This document shows positions 16,724-24,265 of a DNA stretch of 64,000 nucleotides, piece by piece. Below the pieces are notes generated by a model. The model saw nothing but the letters and a program-made list of their open reading frames with translations, searched no databases and had not been told where the DNA came from. Within the stretch, counting starts at the first letter, position 1. Every line of letters begins with the position of its first letter. This DNA comes from Neptunicoccus sediminis. Its GTDB lineage: Bacteria > Pseudomonadota > Alphaproteobacteria > Rhodobacterales > Rhodobacteraceae. Both the position numbers and the translations under genes were made by a program. The DNA is taken from contig NZ_MDVX01000002.1 in the NCBI RefSeq assembly GCF_001719615.1, forward strand, positions 372,001 through 436,000. Reading direction: 5' to 3'.

Positions 16724-17131
16724 ATGGCAACGCCCTTAAACTGGTTTTCCACCACCGAAAGCTGGCTCGATGATCGGGGCAGAGGGGCATGGCTGGCCGC
16801 TATGATTCTCGGCTTTATCATTTTCTGGCCCCTCGGGCTGGCAATCCTCTTTTACATGATGTGGAGCAATCGTATGTCAGGTTCATTCTTCTGTAGCCGT
16901 TCAACCAAACCCGCCACCCGCCGCATGACCAACACGCAGTCGTCCGGTAACGCAGCCTTCGACGCCTACCGCGACGATACGTTGAAGCGGTTGGAGGATG
17001 AACAAAACGCTTTCCAAAGCTTTCTGCAACGTCTGCGGGATGCCAAAGACAAGACAGAGTTCGACCAGTTCATGAACGAACGGGCCCGCGATGTGGCTGC
17101 ACCGGCTTCACCCGAACCCAAAACCGTGTAA
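16724..17131 (+). CDS. DUF2852 membrane protein
   Basis: This 135-residue protein has a single membrane segment, AWLAAMILGFIIFWPLGLAILFYMMW (about residues 26-51). A soluble tail follows, rich in Arg, Asp, Glu and Gln (FDAYRDDTLKRLEDEQNAFQSFLQRLRDAKDKTEFDQF), likely a helix or coiled coil. This is the layout of the DUF2852 family common in Alphaproteobacteria. Its function is unknown. AAAGGA precedes the ATG. Confidence 0.8.
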   Translation: MATPLNWFSTTESWLDDRGRGAWLAAMILGFIIFWPLGLAILFYMMWSNRMSGSFFCSRSTKPATRRMTNTQSSGNAAFDAYRDDTLKRLEDEQNAFQSFLQRLRDAKDKTEFDQFMNERARDVAAPASPEPKTV

Positions 17132-17207
17132 ACCTGCGCGGGAACCGAGACTCCTTGACACTGCGTTGCTCTTGCAAAAGAGCAGCGCACCCCACATATG
17201 AGCGATC

Positions 17208-17648
17208 ATGCACACGACCCATCATCCCGACCCCCGACTCGATACACAGTTTTACGACGGCGTTCCGGCCAAACGGCTTGTAGCCTGGGTGCTGGACCTG
17301 ATCGTTGTGATCGGCATCTGTCTGGCCTGCATTATTGCAAGCCTCGGGCTGATGGCGTTTTTCATCCCCCTTCTCGCTCTGGCGGCGAACTTTTGCTACC
17401 GCAGCTTCTGCCTGCACAAATGGTCGGCAACCCTTGGCATGCGGGCCTTGGGGATTGAGGTGCGCAACACAAACGGCGACCGTCTGACCACGACGCAGGC
17501 CCTGTTCCATACCGGCCTGTTTATCTTCATTTTTATGTCGGTTCTGGGCATTTTCGCCAATATCCTGTCGATCCTGTTGAACGACAAAGGACAGGCGCTA
17601 CATGATTTGCTGCTTGGAACAGTTGTTATAAATTGTCCGGCAGATTGA
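17208..17648 (+). CDS. RDD-family membrane protein
   Basis: This 146-residue protein has about three membrane helices: LVAWVLDLIVVIGICLACIIASLGLMAFF, LLALAANFCYRSF and LFIFIFMSVLGIFANILSILL. The R-x3-D-x2-D-type RDD signature is visible as the Arg/Asp around KRLVAWVLDLIVV and the DKGQALHDLLLGTVV C-terminal block. The family is linked to ion exchange or transport, but this member's role is unknown. A TGCG-loop-CGCA hairpin with a GCTCTT/AAGAGC stem lies just upstream (17162-17189). Confidence 0.8.
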   Translation: MHTTHHPDPRLDTQFYDGVPAKRLVAWVLDLIVVIGICLACIIASLGLMAFFIPLLALAANFCYRSFCLHKWSATLGMRALGIEVRNTNGDRLTTTQALFHTGLFIFIFMSVLGIFANILSILLNDKGQALHDLLLGTVVINCPAD

Positions 17649-17732
17649 CACCGACCCCGTCAGAATAGCGGGTTGCAAAATTATGCGGTCCCGCGCTAGG
17701 CTCTGTTTTGGACCGCTGCCCAAGGAACTGTT

Positions 17733-18566
17733 ATGCGCCATACGCTGCCACTGGCACCCCAGTTTTACGTGACCGCACCACAGCCCTGTCCCTATCTGGA
17801 CGGCAGGGTTGAACGCAAACTCTTTACAGCTCTGCAAGGGGATCACGCCTCGGTGCTGAACGACGCCCTGTCCAAACAGGGGTTCCGCCGGTCGCAAAAC
17901 GTGCTCTACCGCCCGTCCTGTGCGGAATGTAACGCCTGCCTGTCTGCCCGTATCCGCGTGGAGGATTTCAAACCGCGCCGCAGTCACCGCCGGATTTTGA
18001 ATCGCAACAGGGATCTGTCCCGCCAGGCCACCAGCCCGTGGGCCACAGAGGAACAGTTTGACCTGTTCCGCACCTATCTTGGCGCGCGTCACGCGGATGG
18101 CGGAATGGCGGATATGGATGTGTTTGAATTTGCCTCCATGATTGAAGAAACGCCCGTGCGCAGCCGTGTTGTGGAATACCACAGCCCGCCCACCGGACGG
18201 CAAAACCGGCGGGAACTGACAGCGGTTTGTCTGACCGATGTGCTGGAGGATGGCCTGTCGCTGGTCTACAGCTTCTTTGACCCCGATCTGCATGCCCGTT
18301 CGCTTGGCACTTATATGATCCTCGATCACATCGAAATCGCACGGGAAGCCGGCCTGCCCTATATTTATCTCGGCTATTGGGTGCCGGGCAGCCCGAAGAT
18401 GCAATACAAAGCCAGTTTCGGCGCGCTTGAGATTTTCATGAACGGCGAGTGGCAGACTCTCGACAAGCCGGAAGAGTTTGAACTCGACACTCATCCGCTT
18501 GCTCAAGACCCCATCCCCGAGCAAGTGGCCGGAATCGATCTGCCGGATGCGCTGACAAAATCCTGA
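17733..18566 (+). CDS. bpt: Aspartate/glutamate leucyltransferase Bpt
   Basis: This 277-residue aminoacyl-tRNA-protein transferase adds an amino acid to N-terminal Asp or Glu and so creates an N-degron for ClpAP. The opening [22 protein letters not shown] with [12 protein letters not shown] and the Cys-rich [19 protein letters not shown] match the ATE N-domain. [24 protein letters not shown] and [22 protein letters not shown] match the C-domain. Bacterial homologues of this length transfer Leu (Bpt) instead of Arg; the assignment follows family knowledge. Confidence 0.9.
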   Translation: MRHTLPLAPQFYVTAPQPCPYLDGRVERKLFTALQGDHASVLNDALSKQGFRRSQNVLYRPSCAECNACLSARIRVEDFKPRRSHRRILNRNRDLSRQATSPWATEEQFDLFRTYLGARHADGGMADMDVFEFASMIEETPVRSRVVEYHSPPTGRQNRRELTAVCLTDVLEDGLSLVYSFFDPDLHARSLGTYMILDHIEIAREAGLPYIYLGYWVPGSPKMQYKASFGALEIFMNGEWQTLDKPEEFELDTHPLAQDPIPEQVAGIDLPDALTKS

Positions 18567-18687
18567 GCACAGATGCTTCGGACCGTCTATCCTGTGATTC
18601 AGTGATAAACGGCTATGCGCCAGACTCTGCGCAAAGCCACATCAGTTGTGCTCCGTAACCCTGTGAAAACATTGCCAATGCCCTGAA

Positions 18688-18719
18688 ACAAGAAAAGCGG
18701 CCCCGAAGGACCGCTTTAT
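18688..18719 (-). terminator. Terminator after the tRNA-Asp pair
   Basis: Downstream of the tRNA genes on the minus strand, a stem AAAGCGG (18717-18711) with CCGCTTT (18700-18694) is followed by TTCTTGTTT. This is a plausible intrinsic terminator for the tRNA transcript. Confidence 0.6.
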
Positions 18720-18739
18720 CTGTATCAGACCGTTTGGGG

Positions 18740-18816
18740 TGGCGCGGTTGACGGGGCTCGAACCCGCGACCTCCGGCGTGACAGGCCGGCACTCTAACCA
18801 ACTGAGCTACAACCGC
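18740..18816 (-). tRNA. tRNA-Asp (GTC)
   Basis: The minus strand reads GCGGTTGTAGCTCAGTTGG and so on, with anticodon loop CTGTCAC (anticodon GTC), a T-loop GTTCGAG and an encoded CCA end. The acceptor stem GCGGTTG pairs with CAACCGC. It is one of two near-identical copies 46 bases apart. Confidence 0.95.
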
Positions 18817-18862
18817 ACGAGGTACATACATACCGAGGCGTTTGCCTTCCCAAGCGTTTCAG

Positions 18863-18939
18863 TGGCGCGGTTGACGGGGCTCGAACCCGCGACCTCCGGC
18901 GTGACAGGCCGGCACTCTAACCAGCTGAGCTACAACCGC
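18863..18939 (-). tRNA. tRNA-Asp (GTC), second copy
   Basis: This copy matches the one at 18740-18816 except for one D-stem base (CAGCTGG in place of CAGTTGG). Acceptor stem, GTC anticodon, T-arm and encoded CCA are all intact. On the minus strand it is the upstream copy, so both are probably cut from one transcript. Confidence 0.95.
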
Positions 18940-19184
18940 GTACTGAATCTGCGCCCTACAGCGTAAGGCGTGAGCGGGGTTTTAGGGGGCTATGTTTACC
19001 CCGTCAAGCGCTTCTGCACCCAAGTTTGATATATTCTTCGAGAAAGATTTTCGCGCGCCCGTTTTCCCCTTGTTTTGTGCCTTTTCGATCTGCCCCTTTC
19101 CCCGCACGAAGGGTCGTTAATCCCCTAGACACAGATGTCCGGCCCTGCTTTGAGGGTGGCACGCCGTAATTCAAGGGCCACCCA

Positions 19185-20057
19185 ATGCCAAAATCCCGCG
19201 CCACCCTGTTGATCCTGCTCGGAGCCACCGCCATGAGCCTTGCCGCCCTGTGTGTGCGGTTGATTGAACAGGCGGACGGGTTTCAGATTCTCGCCTACCG
19301 TTCGGTAACACTGGCGGGGATGATTGCTGTCATGGCGTGTTTGCGACGACGAATCGGCCCGCTGCGGTTTCTGGCGACGCTGGATCGCAAGGATTGGGCG
19401 CTGGGGGCGATTCTGTCGCTTGCCTTTACCTTTTATATTTTTGCACTGCTGAACACCTCTGTCGCCTCTGCCTTGTTCATCCTTGCATCATCCCCGTTGT
19501 TTGCCACCCTGCTCGCTTGGGGGTGGTTGGGGGAGCGCCCGCGCCCGCTGGTGTGTGGCATCATTGTGGTCGCGGTGTTGGGAATCGCGCTGATGGCCGG
19601 AGAGGGACTCGCCCTCGGGCAGACGCTCGGCAATCTTTTCGCCCTCAGCTCTGCCGCATTCTTTGCCTTGATGCTGGTCACGGCGCGGGCGGGCGGCAAA
19701 GAGGATGTGCTGGGGGGGACATTTCTGGGCGGCGTGCTGGCGGGTCTGCTCGCCGCTGGATGCGCATTCCTGCTTGGCGACGGGTTGTCCATCCCGCTCC
19801 GCGATCTGGTGATCTGCGCGATCATGGGGGCGTTTACCATTGGCGTTGGCATCGGGCTTGTCACATGGGGCGCACCCTATGCCCCCGCCTCCGAAGTGTC
19901 CCTGCTGGTGCTGCTGGAATCCGTTCTGTCGCCTCTCTGGGTCTGGGGGCTTCTGGGGGAGGCGATGACCGCGCGGGAGATCCTCGGGGGGGCTGTGGTC
20001 ATGGCCGCTGTCGCCACGCTTGCGGTATTATCGGCGCGATCGGGAACACAGGCCTGA
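19185..20057 (+). CDS. EamA/DMT-family transporter
   Basis: This 290-residue integral membrane protein has about ten hydrophobic helices in two EamA repeats. The first repeat begins LLILLGATAMSLAALCVRL and the second begins around LGNLFALSSAAFFALMLVTARAGG. Features typical of the drug/metabolite superfamily are LAYRSVTLAGM and LLVLLESVLSPLWVWGLLGEAMTAREILGGAVVMAAV, the latter with the conserved Glu-Pro/Ser-Leu region. Substrates range from amino acids to nucleotide sugars, and none can be assigned here. Confidence 0.85.
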   Translation: MPKSRATLLILLGATAMSLAALCVRLIEQADGFQILAYRSVTLAGMIAVMACLRRRIGPLRFLATLDRKDWALGAILSLAFTFYIFALLNTSVASALFILASSPLFATLLAWGWLGERPRPLVCGIIVVAVLGIALMAGEGLALGQTLGNLFALSSAAFFALMLVTARAGGKEDVLGGTFLGGVLAGLLAAGCAFLLGDGLSIPLRDLVICAIMGAFTIGVGIGLVTWGAPYAPASEVSLLVLLESVLSPLWVWGLLGEAMTAREILGGAVVMAAVATLAVLSARSGTQA

Positions 20058-20199
20058 CTGTTGTGCCAATGCGCCAAAAAAATTGTTATCTTTCATTTGT
20101 GTTAAAATGAATTCCCTTTCGTTTGGTTAACCGTGTAAAGCTCGGCCCAACCCGCAGATCTATTCTAGTATTTCTAAGTAACTTGTGCCGAGACCGACC

Positions 20200-21975
20200 A
20201 TGACGACCCTGCTTTCCCAATGCCTGCGTATAGATCTTGGTATTCCCGCCGTACAATTCATCCTCGCAACCTCGCTTGTTGTAGCAGCGCTGGCCTTTTG
20301 GATCCGTGGCCATCGCAGTTTGCCGGGCAGTAAGTGGTTCATCCTCGGGATTGTATTTATGTTGTGGTGGCTCGCGACGGTCGGGTTTGAAATTTCCAGC
20401 GCAGGAAAATCCTGCAAGCTCTTTTGGGCCAAGGCCGCATGGCCCGGTATCGTCTTGTTACCGACCTTCTGGTCATTCTTCCTGTTCGAATACACCCTGT
20501 CGCGCCCGGTCCCCCGGCGCATCGTCGTCTTATGCAGCTTTGTCATGCCGGCATTTGTCTTTGCGCTGGCGGCCACCAATCCACTGCACGGGCTGTTCTA
20601 TAGTGCGGGAACAACCCTGCGCACCGATGCAATATTTCCTTATGTTTACTATGAACACGGGCCGTATTTTTACTTTTCCATTGCCTATCTTTACGTCCTG
20701 ACGATGGGCTGCACGCTGATTGCGGGGCGGGCCGCGCTTCGCGCTGATCCCTCGGTGCGCAGCTTTTTTGTCAAATTGTTTCTCACTACGATTATCCCGA
20801 TCGTCAGCAATGTTCTGCACGTGGGTTTTGATTTTAAGATATTCGATGTGGACCCGACGCCGTTTTCCTTTGCGGTTTCGGTGATCCTGATTTTCTGGCT
20901 GATTACAGACCGACGCTGGATCGATATGAATGCCATCGCGCGGGATCTGTTTTTCTACAACTCCCGCGATCTGGTCTTTGTGCTGGATCGTGACGGCACT
21001 TTGCACAATACCAATCAATCGGCGCGGGATTTCATCACCCGTTATGACCAGACCCTGAAAACCCCGCCTCAGGACTTGCCCGCTTTTGGTCCGGTGTTCC
21101 GCCAGTTGATCGACCGGACCACCCTGCCGGAGAACGTGGATATTCCCCATGATGGCAAGCATTTCGTCGCGCGGGCCTATCCGATTGCCTTGGGACAGGG
21201 ACAGCCGCTGCTGGGCTGGGCAGTGGCCTTTGTTGACATCACCACCCAGAAACAGACCGCAGATCGGGCCATTGCCGCGGAGCGTTCTCAGGCACAGTTT
21301 CTGGCCACTGTCAGCCATGAATTGCGCACCCCGCTGACCGCGATTAACGGTTCCTTGTCGCTGCTGACCAACAGCAAGGCTAAAATCTCGGACACGCAAG
21401 CGGATAGCCTGATGCGGTTGATGACCAAAAACGCGGCATCGCTGGCCGCCTTGGTGAATGATTTGCTCGACACGCAGGCGCTGGCCAGTTCGGACTTCAA
21501 TCTCAACAGAGAAGCTGGCGACCTTCAGGAAATCCTCGGGGACGCGATTGCAAGCATGGCGACCTTTCTGCCCGAGAAGAACGTCACGCTGGCCTATAGC
21601 CCGCTTGATCCGCCGGTGCCGGTTTTTGCCGATAGCGTCCGCATCCGGCAAGTGATTGTTAACGTGTTATCCAACGCAATGAAATTCTCGGACAGTGGCA
21701 CAGAAGTAGGGATTTCCCTGAAAACCACAGCTGACACGGCGACGATTTTCATCAAAGACAATGGCCGTGGCATTCCCCCGAACTCTGAAGATAAAGTGTT
21801 CGGCCGTTTCTCGCAGATTGCCGAGGGCGATGAGCGCAAGATCACCGGAAGCGGTCTGGGGATGCACATCTCCCGTCAGATCATGCTGCAACATGGCGGT
21901 ACGATCACCTACGAAAGCACGCTTGGCGCAGGCACGACCTTTGCGATTTCCATACCGCTTGATCAGGCTGCCTGA
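20200..21975 (+). CDS. Sensor histidine kinase with N-terminal 7TM domain
   Basis: This 591-residue kinase begins with about seven hydrophobic helices (residues 10-235), as in the histidine kinase N-terminal 7TM family. A PAS-like domain (about 250-355) follows. Then comes HisKA with the phospho-acceptor in FLATVSHELRTPLTAING, and HATPase boxes NVLSNAMKFSD, DNGRGIPPNSEDKVFGRFSQ and GSGLGMHISRQIML. ATG 20200 is preferred over GTG 20185. No response regulator gene is adjacent, so it is an orphan kinase. The stimulus is unknown. Confidence 0.88.
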   Translation: MTTLLSQCLRIDLGIPAVQFILATSLVVAALAFWIRGHRSLPGSKWFILGIVFMLWWLATVGFEISSAGKSCKLFWAKAAWPGIVLLPTFWSFFLFEYTLSRPVPRRIVVLCSFVMPAFVFALAATNPLHGLFYSAGTTLRTDAIFPYVYYEHGPYFYFSIAYLYVLTMGCTLIAGRAALRADPSVRSFFVKLFLTTIIPIVSNVLHVGFDFKIFDVDPTPFSFAVSVILIFWLITDRRWIDMNAIARDLFFYNSRDLVFVLDRDGTLHNTNQSARDFITRYDQTLKTPPQDLPAFGPVFRQLIDRTTLPENVDIPHDGKHFVARAYPIALGQGQPLLGWAVAFVDITTQKQTADRAIAAERSQAQFLATVSHELRTPLTAINGSLSLLTNSKAKISDTQADSLMRLMTKNAASLAALVNDLLDTQALASSDFNLNREAGDLQEILGDAIASMATFLPEKNVTLAYSPLDPPVPVFADSVRIRQVIVNVLSNAMKFSDSGTEVGISLKTTADTATIFIKDNGRGIPPNSEDKVFGRFSQIAEGDERKITGSGLGMHISRQIMLQHGGTITYESTLGAGTTFAISIPLDQAA

Positions 21976-21999
21976 TCCGCAAACGGCTGGTCCATCCGC

Positions 22000-22311
22000 T
22001 TAGCCAACGGGTTTGGCGCAATATAGCCCATGCAGGGTTTCGAGCACCGCCGCAGCCTCTGCGCTGGTCAGACTGTAGTAAATCGTCTGCCCGCTGCGGC
22101 GTCCTTCCACCAGCCCCGCCTCTTTCAACCGCTTGAGTTGTTGGGACATTTTGGGCTGTGACACATCACAGGCCTGCGCCAGATCCCCGACCGACCGCTC
22201 CCCTTCTACCAGACGGCAGAGAATTTGCAGACGCGCCTCTGACGCCAACATCGCCATCAGATTTGCCGCGCCTTGAATGTCACCGTCCAGAAAGTCGTCA
22301 GGAATATTCAT
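22000..22311 (-). CDS. BigR/SqrR-type ArsR-family persulfide sensor
   Basis: This 103-residue winged-helix repressor has the recognition helix CDVSQPKMSQQLKRLKEAGLV and the wing EGRRSGQTIYYSL. Cys32 (QILCRL) and Cys98 (LYCAK) are exactly 66 residues apart, the spacing of the disulfide/tetrasulfide pair Cys42-Cys108 in BigR and Cys41-Cys107 in SqrR. A third Cys (48) lies in the HTH. I start at ATG 22311, which has GAGG seven bases upstream; GTG 22317 is less well placed. It is divergent from sulfur transporter and persulfide-oxidation genes, which it most likely represses until sulfide or persulfide appears. Confidence 0.85.
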   Translation of the reverse strand: MNIPDDFLDGDIQGAANLMAMLASEARLQILCRLVEGERSVGDLAQACDVSQPKMSQQLKRLKEAGLVEGRRSGQTIYYSLTSAEAAAVLETLHGLYCAKPVG

Positions 22312-22346
22312 ATGCACCTCATTGAATATACGTTAGGATGAATATA
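22304..22346. promoter_or_regulatory. Repeats in the BigR-type divergent promoter region
   Basis: TGAATATA occurs twice as a direct repeat (22323-22330 and 22339-22346). An inverted copy, ATATTCA (22304-22310), faces the first with a 12-base gap. The repeats span the start of the repressor gene and its upstream region, and contain the ATTC/GAAT half-sites reported for SqrR-type sites. They are a likely operator for this repressor. Confidence 0.5.
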
Positions 22347-22405
22347 TAGAATCAACAGAATCGGACAAGCCCAAAAGCTATGTGTCCCGAAAAAGGAGTT
22401 TGACT

Positions 22406-22840
22406 ATGGAAACGGAATTCACCCCATGGCTGTCATTGGGCGGCGGTATGATGATCGGGGCCTCTGCGGTTTTGCTGATGGCTACGAATGGCCGGATCGC
22501 CGGGATCAGTGGATTGACCTCAAGCATTTTTGCCCGCTCCACCGACGGAGAAGCACGCGGCGTCTCGGCGTTATTCGTGCTGGGTCTGCTGCTGGCAGCG
22601 CCGATCTGGGTGCTGGTTTCGGGCAGTTGGCCCGAGCAATGGGTGCCATCCAGCCCGCTGTTAATGACCGTGGCCGGCCTGCTGGTCGGCTTTGGCGCGG
22701 CCTATGGCAACGGGTGCACCTCGGGTCATGGGGTATGTGGCATCAGCCGCGGGTCTGCCCGTTCCATTCTTGCCACCCTCACCTTCATGGCCACAGCCTT
22801 CCTGACCGTTCTGGTTTCACGTCACATCATAGGGGGCTGA
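22406..22840 (+). CDS. YeeE/YedE-family sulfur transporter, first half
   Basis: This 144-residue membrane protein has four or five helices. The family motif GNGCTSGHGVCGISRGSARS carries the Cys pair that binds the sulfur species in thiosulfate importers of the YeeE/TsuA type. AAGGAG precedes ATG 22406; an upstream in-frame GTG at 22382 is less likely. The gene is half the size of one-piece YeeE proteins and is followed one base later by its partner. Together they resemble PmpA-PmpB pairs. It probably moves thiosulfate or a related reduced sulfur compound. Confidence 0.85.
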   Translation: METEFTPWLSLGGGMMIGASAVLLMATNGRIAGISGLTSSIFARSTDGEARGVSALFVLGLLLAAPIWVLVSGSWPEQWVPSSPLLMTVAGLLVGFGAAYGNGCTSGHGVCGISRGSARSILATLTFMATAFLTVLVSRHIIGG

Positions 22841-22841
22841 T

Positions 22842-23285
22842 ATGAAACAGATATTTGCATTACTGTCCGGCCTGATCTTTGGCTTTGGCCTGATTGTTTC
22901 AGGCATGTCCGATCCTGCCAAAGTCCTGAACTTTCTGGACCTCTTCGGCACGTGGGACCCCAGCCTAGCCTTTGTGATGGGGGGCGCCATTGCGGTGACA
23001 ACACCGGGATTTTACTGGCTCACCCGTCAGCGCAACCAGCCGTTGTTTCACACCAAATTTCACATCCCGACCCGATCCGACATCGACGCCAAACTGCTTG
23101 GCGGTGCGGCGATCTTTGGTGTTGGCTGGGGATTGGGCGGCTTTTGCCCCGGCCCTGCCCTGACCTCTCTGCCGATTATGGCAAGCGGCACCCTGATTTT
23201 TGTCCCTTTCATGCTGATCGGTATGTGGCTGGCGCGGAATACGCCCGATCTGGGCCGCGCCAAACAGCAAGGGGCGCGCTCATGA
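22842..23285 (+). CDS. YeeE/YedE-family sulfur transporter, second half (DUF6691)
   Basis: This 147-residue membrane protein is the second half of the split transporter. Its motifs are FGFGLIVSGMSDPAKVLNFLD and GVGWGLGGFCPGPALTSL; the Cys in GFCPGPA is the conserved sulfur-contacting residue. It has about four helices. The gene starts one base after the stop of the first half and overlaps the hydrolase start that follows, so the three are tightly coupled. Confidence 0.85.
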   Translation: MKQIFALLSGLIFGFGLIVSGMSDPAKVLNFLDLFGTWDPSLAFVMGGAIAVTTPGFYWLTRQRNQPLFHTKFHIPTRSDIDAKLLGGAAIFGVGWGLGGFCPGPALTSLPIMASGTLIFVPFMLIGMWLARNTPDLGRAKQQGARS

Positions 23286-24199
23286 CCGACCCGCTCAACA
23301 CCCCCGTGGTGCGCCACGCGCCATCAAACGGGCCAACCAGTCCGGACGTTTGGGGCATTTACGAACCCGATACCGGATCCATCCAGTATATTTGCGCCGA
23401 CCCGAAAACGCGCAAGGCTGCGCTGATTGATGTGGTGTGGAACTTTGACCCCAAGAACTATCGGTTTAGCACGCAGAGCATGGATCAAGTGCTTGATATT
23501 GTGAAAGAAAACGGCCTGAGTGTGGAGTGGGTGCTCGACACCCATCCCCATGCGGATCACGTCATGGCCTCGGCCCAGTTAAAGGCGCGGACCGGTGCCC
23601 CCAACGCCATTGGCGCATTGGTGCCGGATATTGCGGCGATTTGGGCGGATCTTTACAACCTGCCGGATGCGTTTGAACCAACGCGGGATTTCGACCGGCT
23701 GTTTGCCGAAGGGGAACGGTTTTCCATTGGCGAACTGGAGGTCGAGGTTATGCTGTCGCCCGGCCACACACTCGGGTCCGTCAGTTATGTCTGCGGCGAT
23801 GCAGCCTTTGTACATGACACGCTGATGCAACCGGATGCGGGAACCTCGCGCTCTGACTTTCCGGGCGGTGACACGGCTGCTTTATGGGATTCAATCCAGA
23901 GCATTCTGGCCCTGCCCGCCGAAACGCGGCTTTTTATCGGCCATGATTACGGCACGAAAGAGCGCAAAGAACCCATGTGGGAAGCAACCGTTGCACAGCA
24001 TAAGGCGCAGAACATCCATGTGAAAGACGGCACCAAGCGTGAGGATTATATCGAACGCCGCCAGACCCGAGATGCCACGCTGTCCTTGCCGATGCGTATC
24101 CTTGCGGCCTTGCAGATAAACCTGCGGGGCGGACGGTTGCCGCCGGTTGAAAACGACGGCAATGCCTATCTGAAATTGCCGGTAAACCGCTTCGATTAA
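23282..24199 (+). CDS. MBL-fold hydrolase, persulfide dioxygenase-like (ETHE1/Blh type)
   Basis: This 305-residue metallo-beta-lactamase-fold protein has the motif LDTHPHADHVMASAQLKART, a His in LSPGHTLGSVSYVCGDAAFVHDTLM and a late His in LFIGHDYG. This is the mononuclear iron pattern of ETHE1-like persulfide dioxygenases and of Blh from BigR operons. It would oxidise glutathione persulfide to sulfite. ATG 23282 overlaps the preceding stop (ATGA); the longer frame from 22952 is a shadow. Placement behind a persulfide-sensing repressor and sulfur transporters supports the role. Confidence 0.85.
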   Translation: MTDPLNTPVVRHAPSNGPTSPDVWGIYEPDTGSIQYICADPKTRKAALIDVVWNFDPKNYRFSTQSMDQVLDIVKENGLSVEWVLDTHPHADHVMASAQLKARTGAPNAIGALVPDIAAIWADLYNLPDAFEPTRDFDRLFAEGERFSIGELEVEVMLSPGHTLGSVSYVCGDAAFVHDTLMQPDAGTSRSDFPGGDTAALWDSIQSILALPAETRLFIGHDYGTKERKEPMWEATVAQHKAQNIHVKDGTKREDYIERRQTRDATLSLPMRILAALQINLRGGRLPPVENDGNAYLKLPVNRFD

Positions 24200-24265
24200 G
24201 CCCGCCAACCCCGTGATGCGGTGCGGCTGCAGGCCGCCCGCCCCTCCCCGTGAACCGGACACAGT

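Noticed and set aside
18739-18966. Frame encoding repeated ARLTGLEPATSGVTG-type sequence
   Set aside because: It is the antisense reading of the two tRNA-Asp genes, a well-known false protein.
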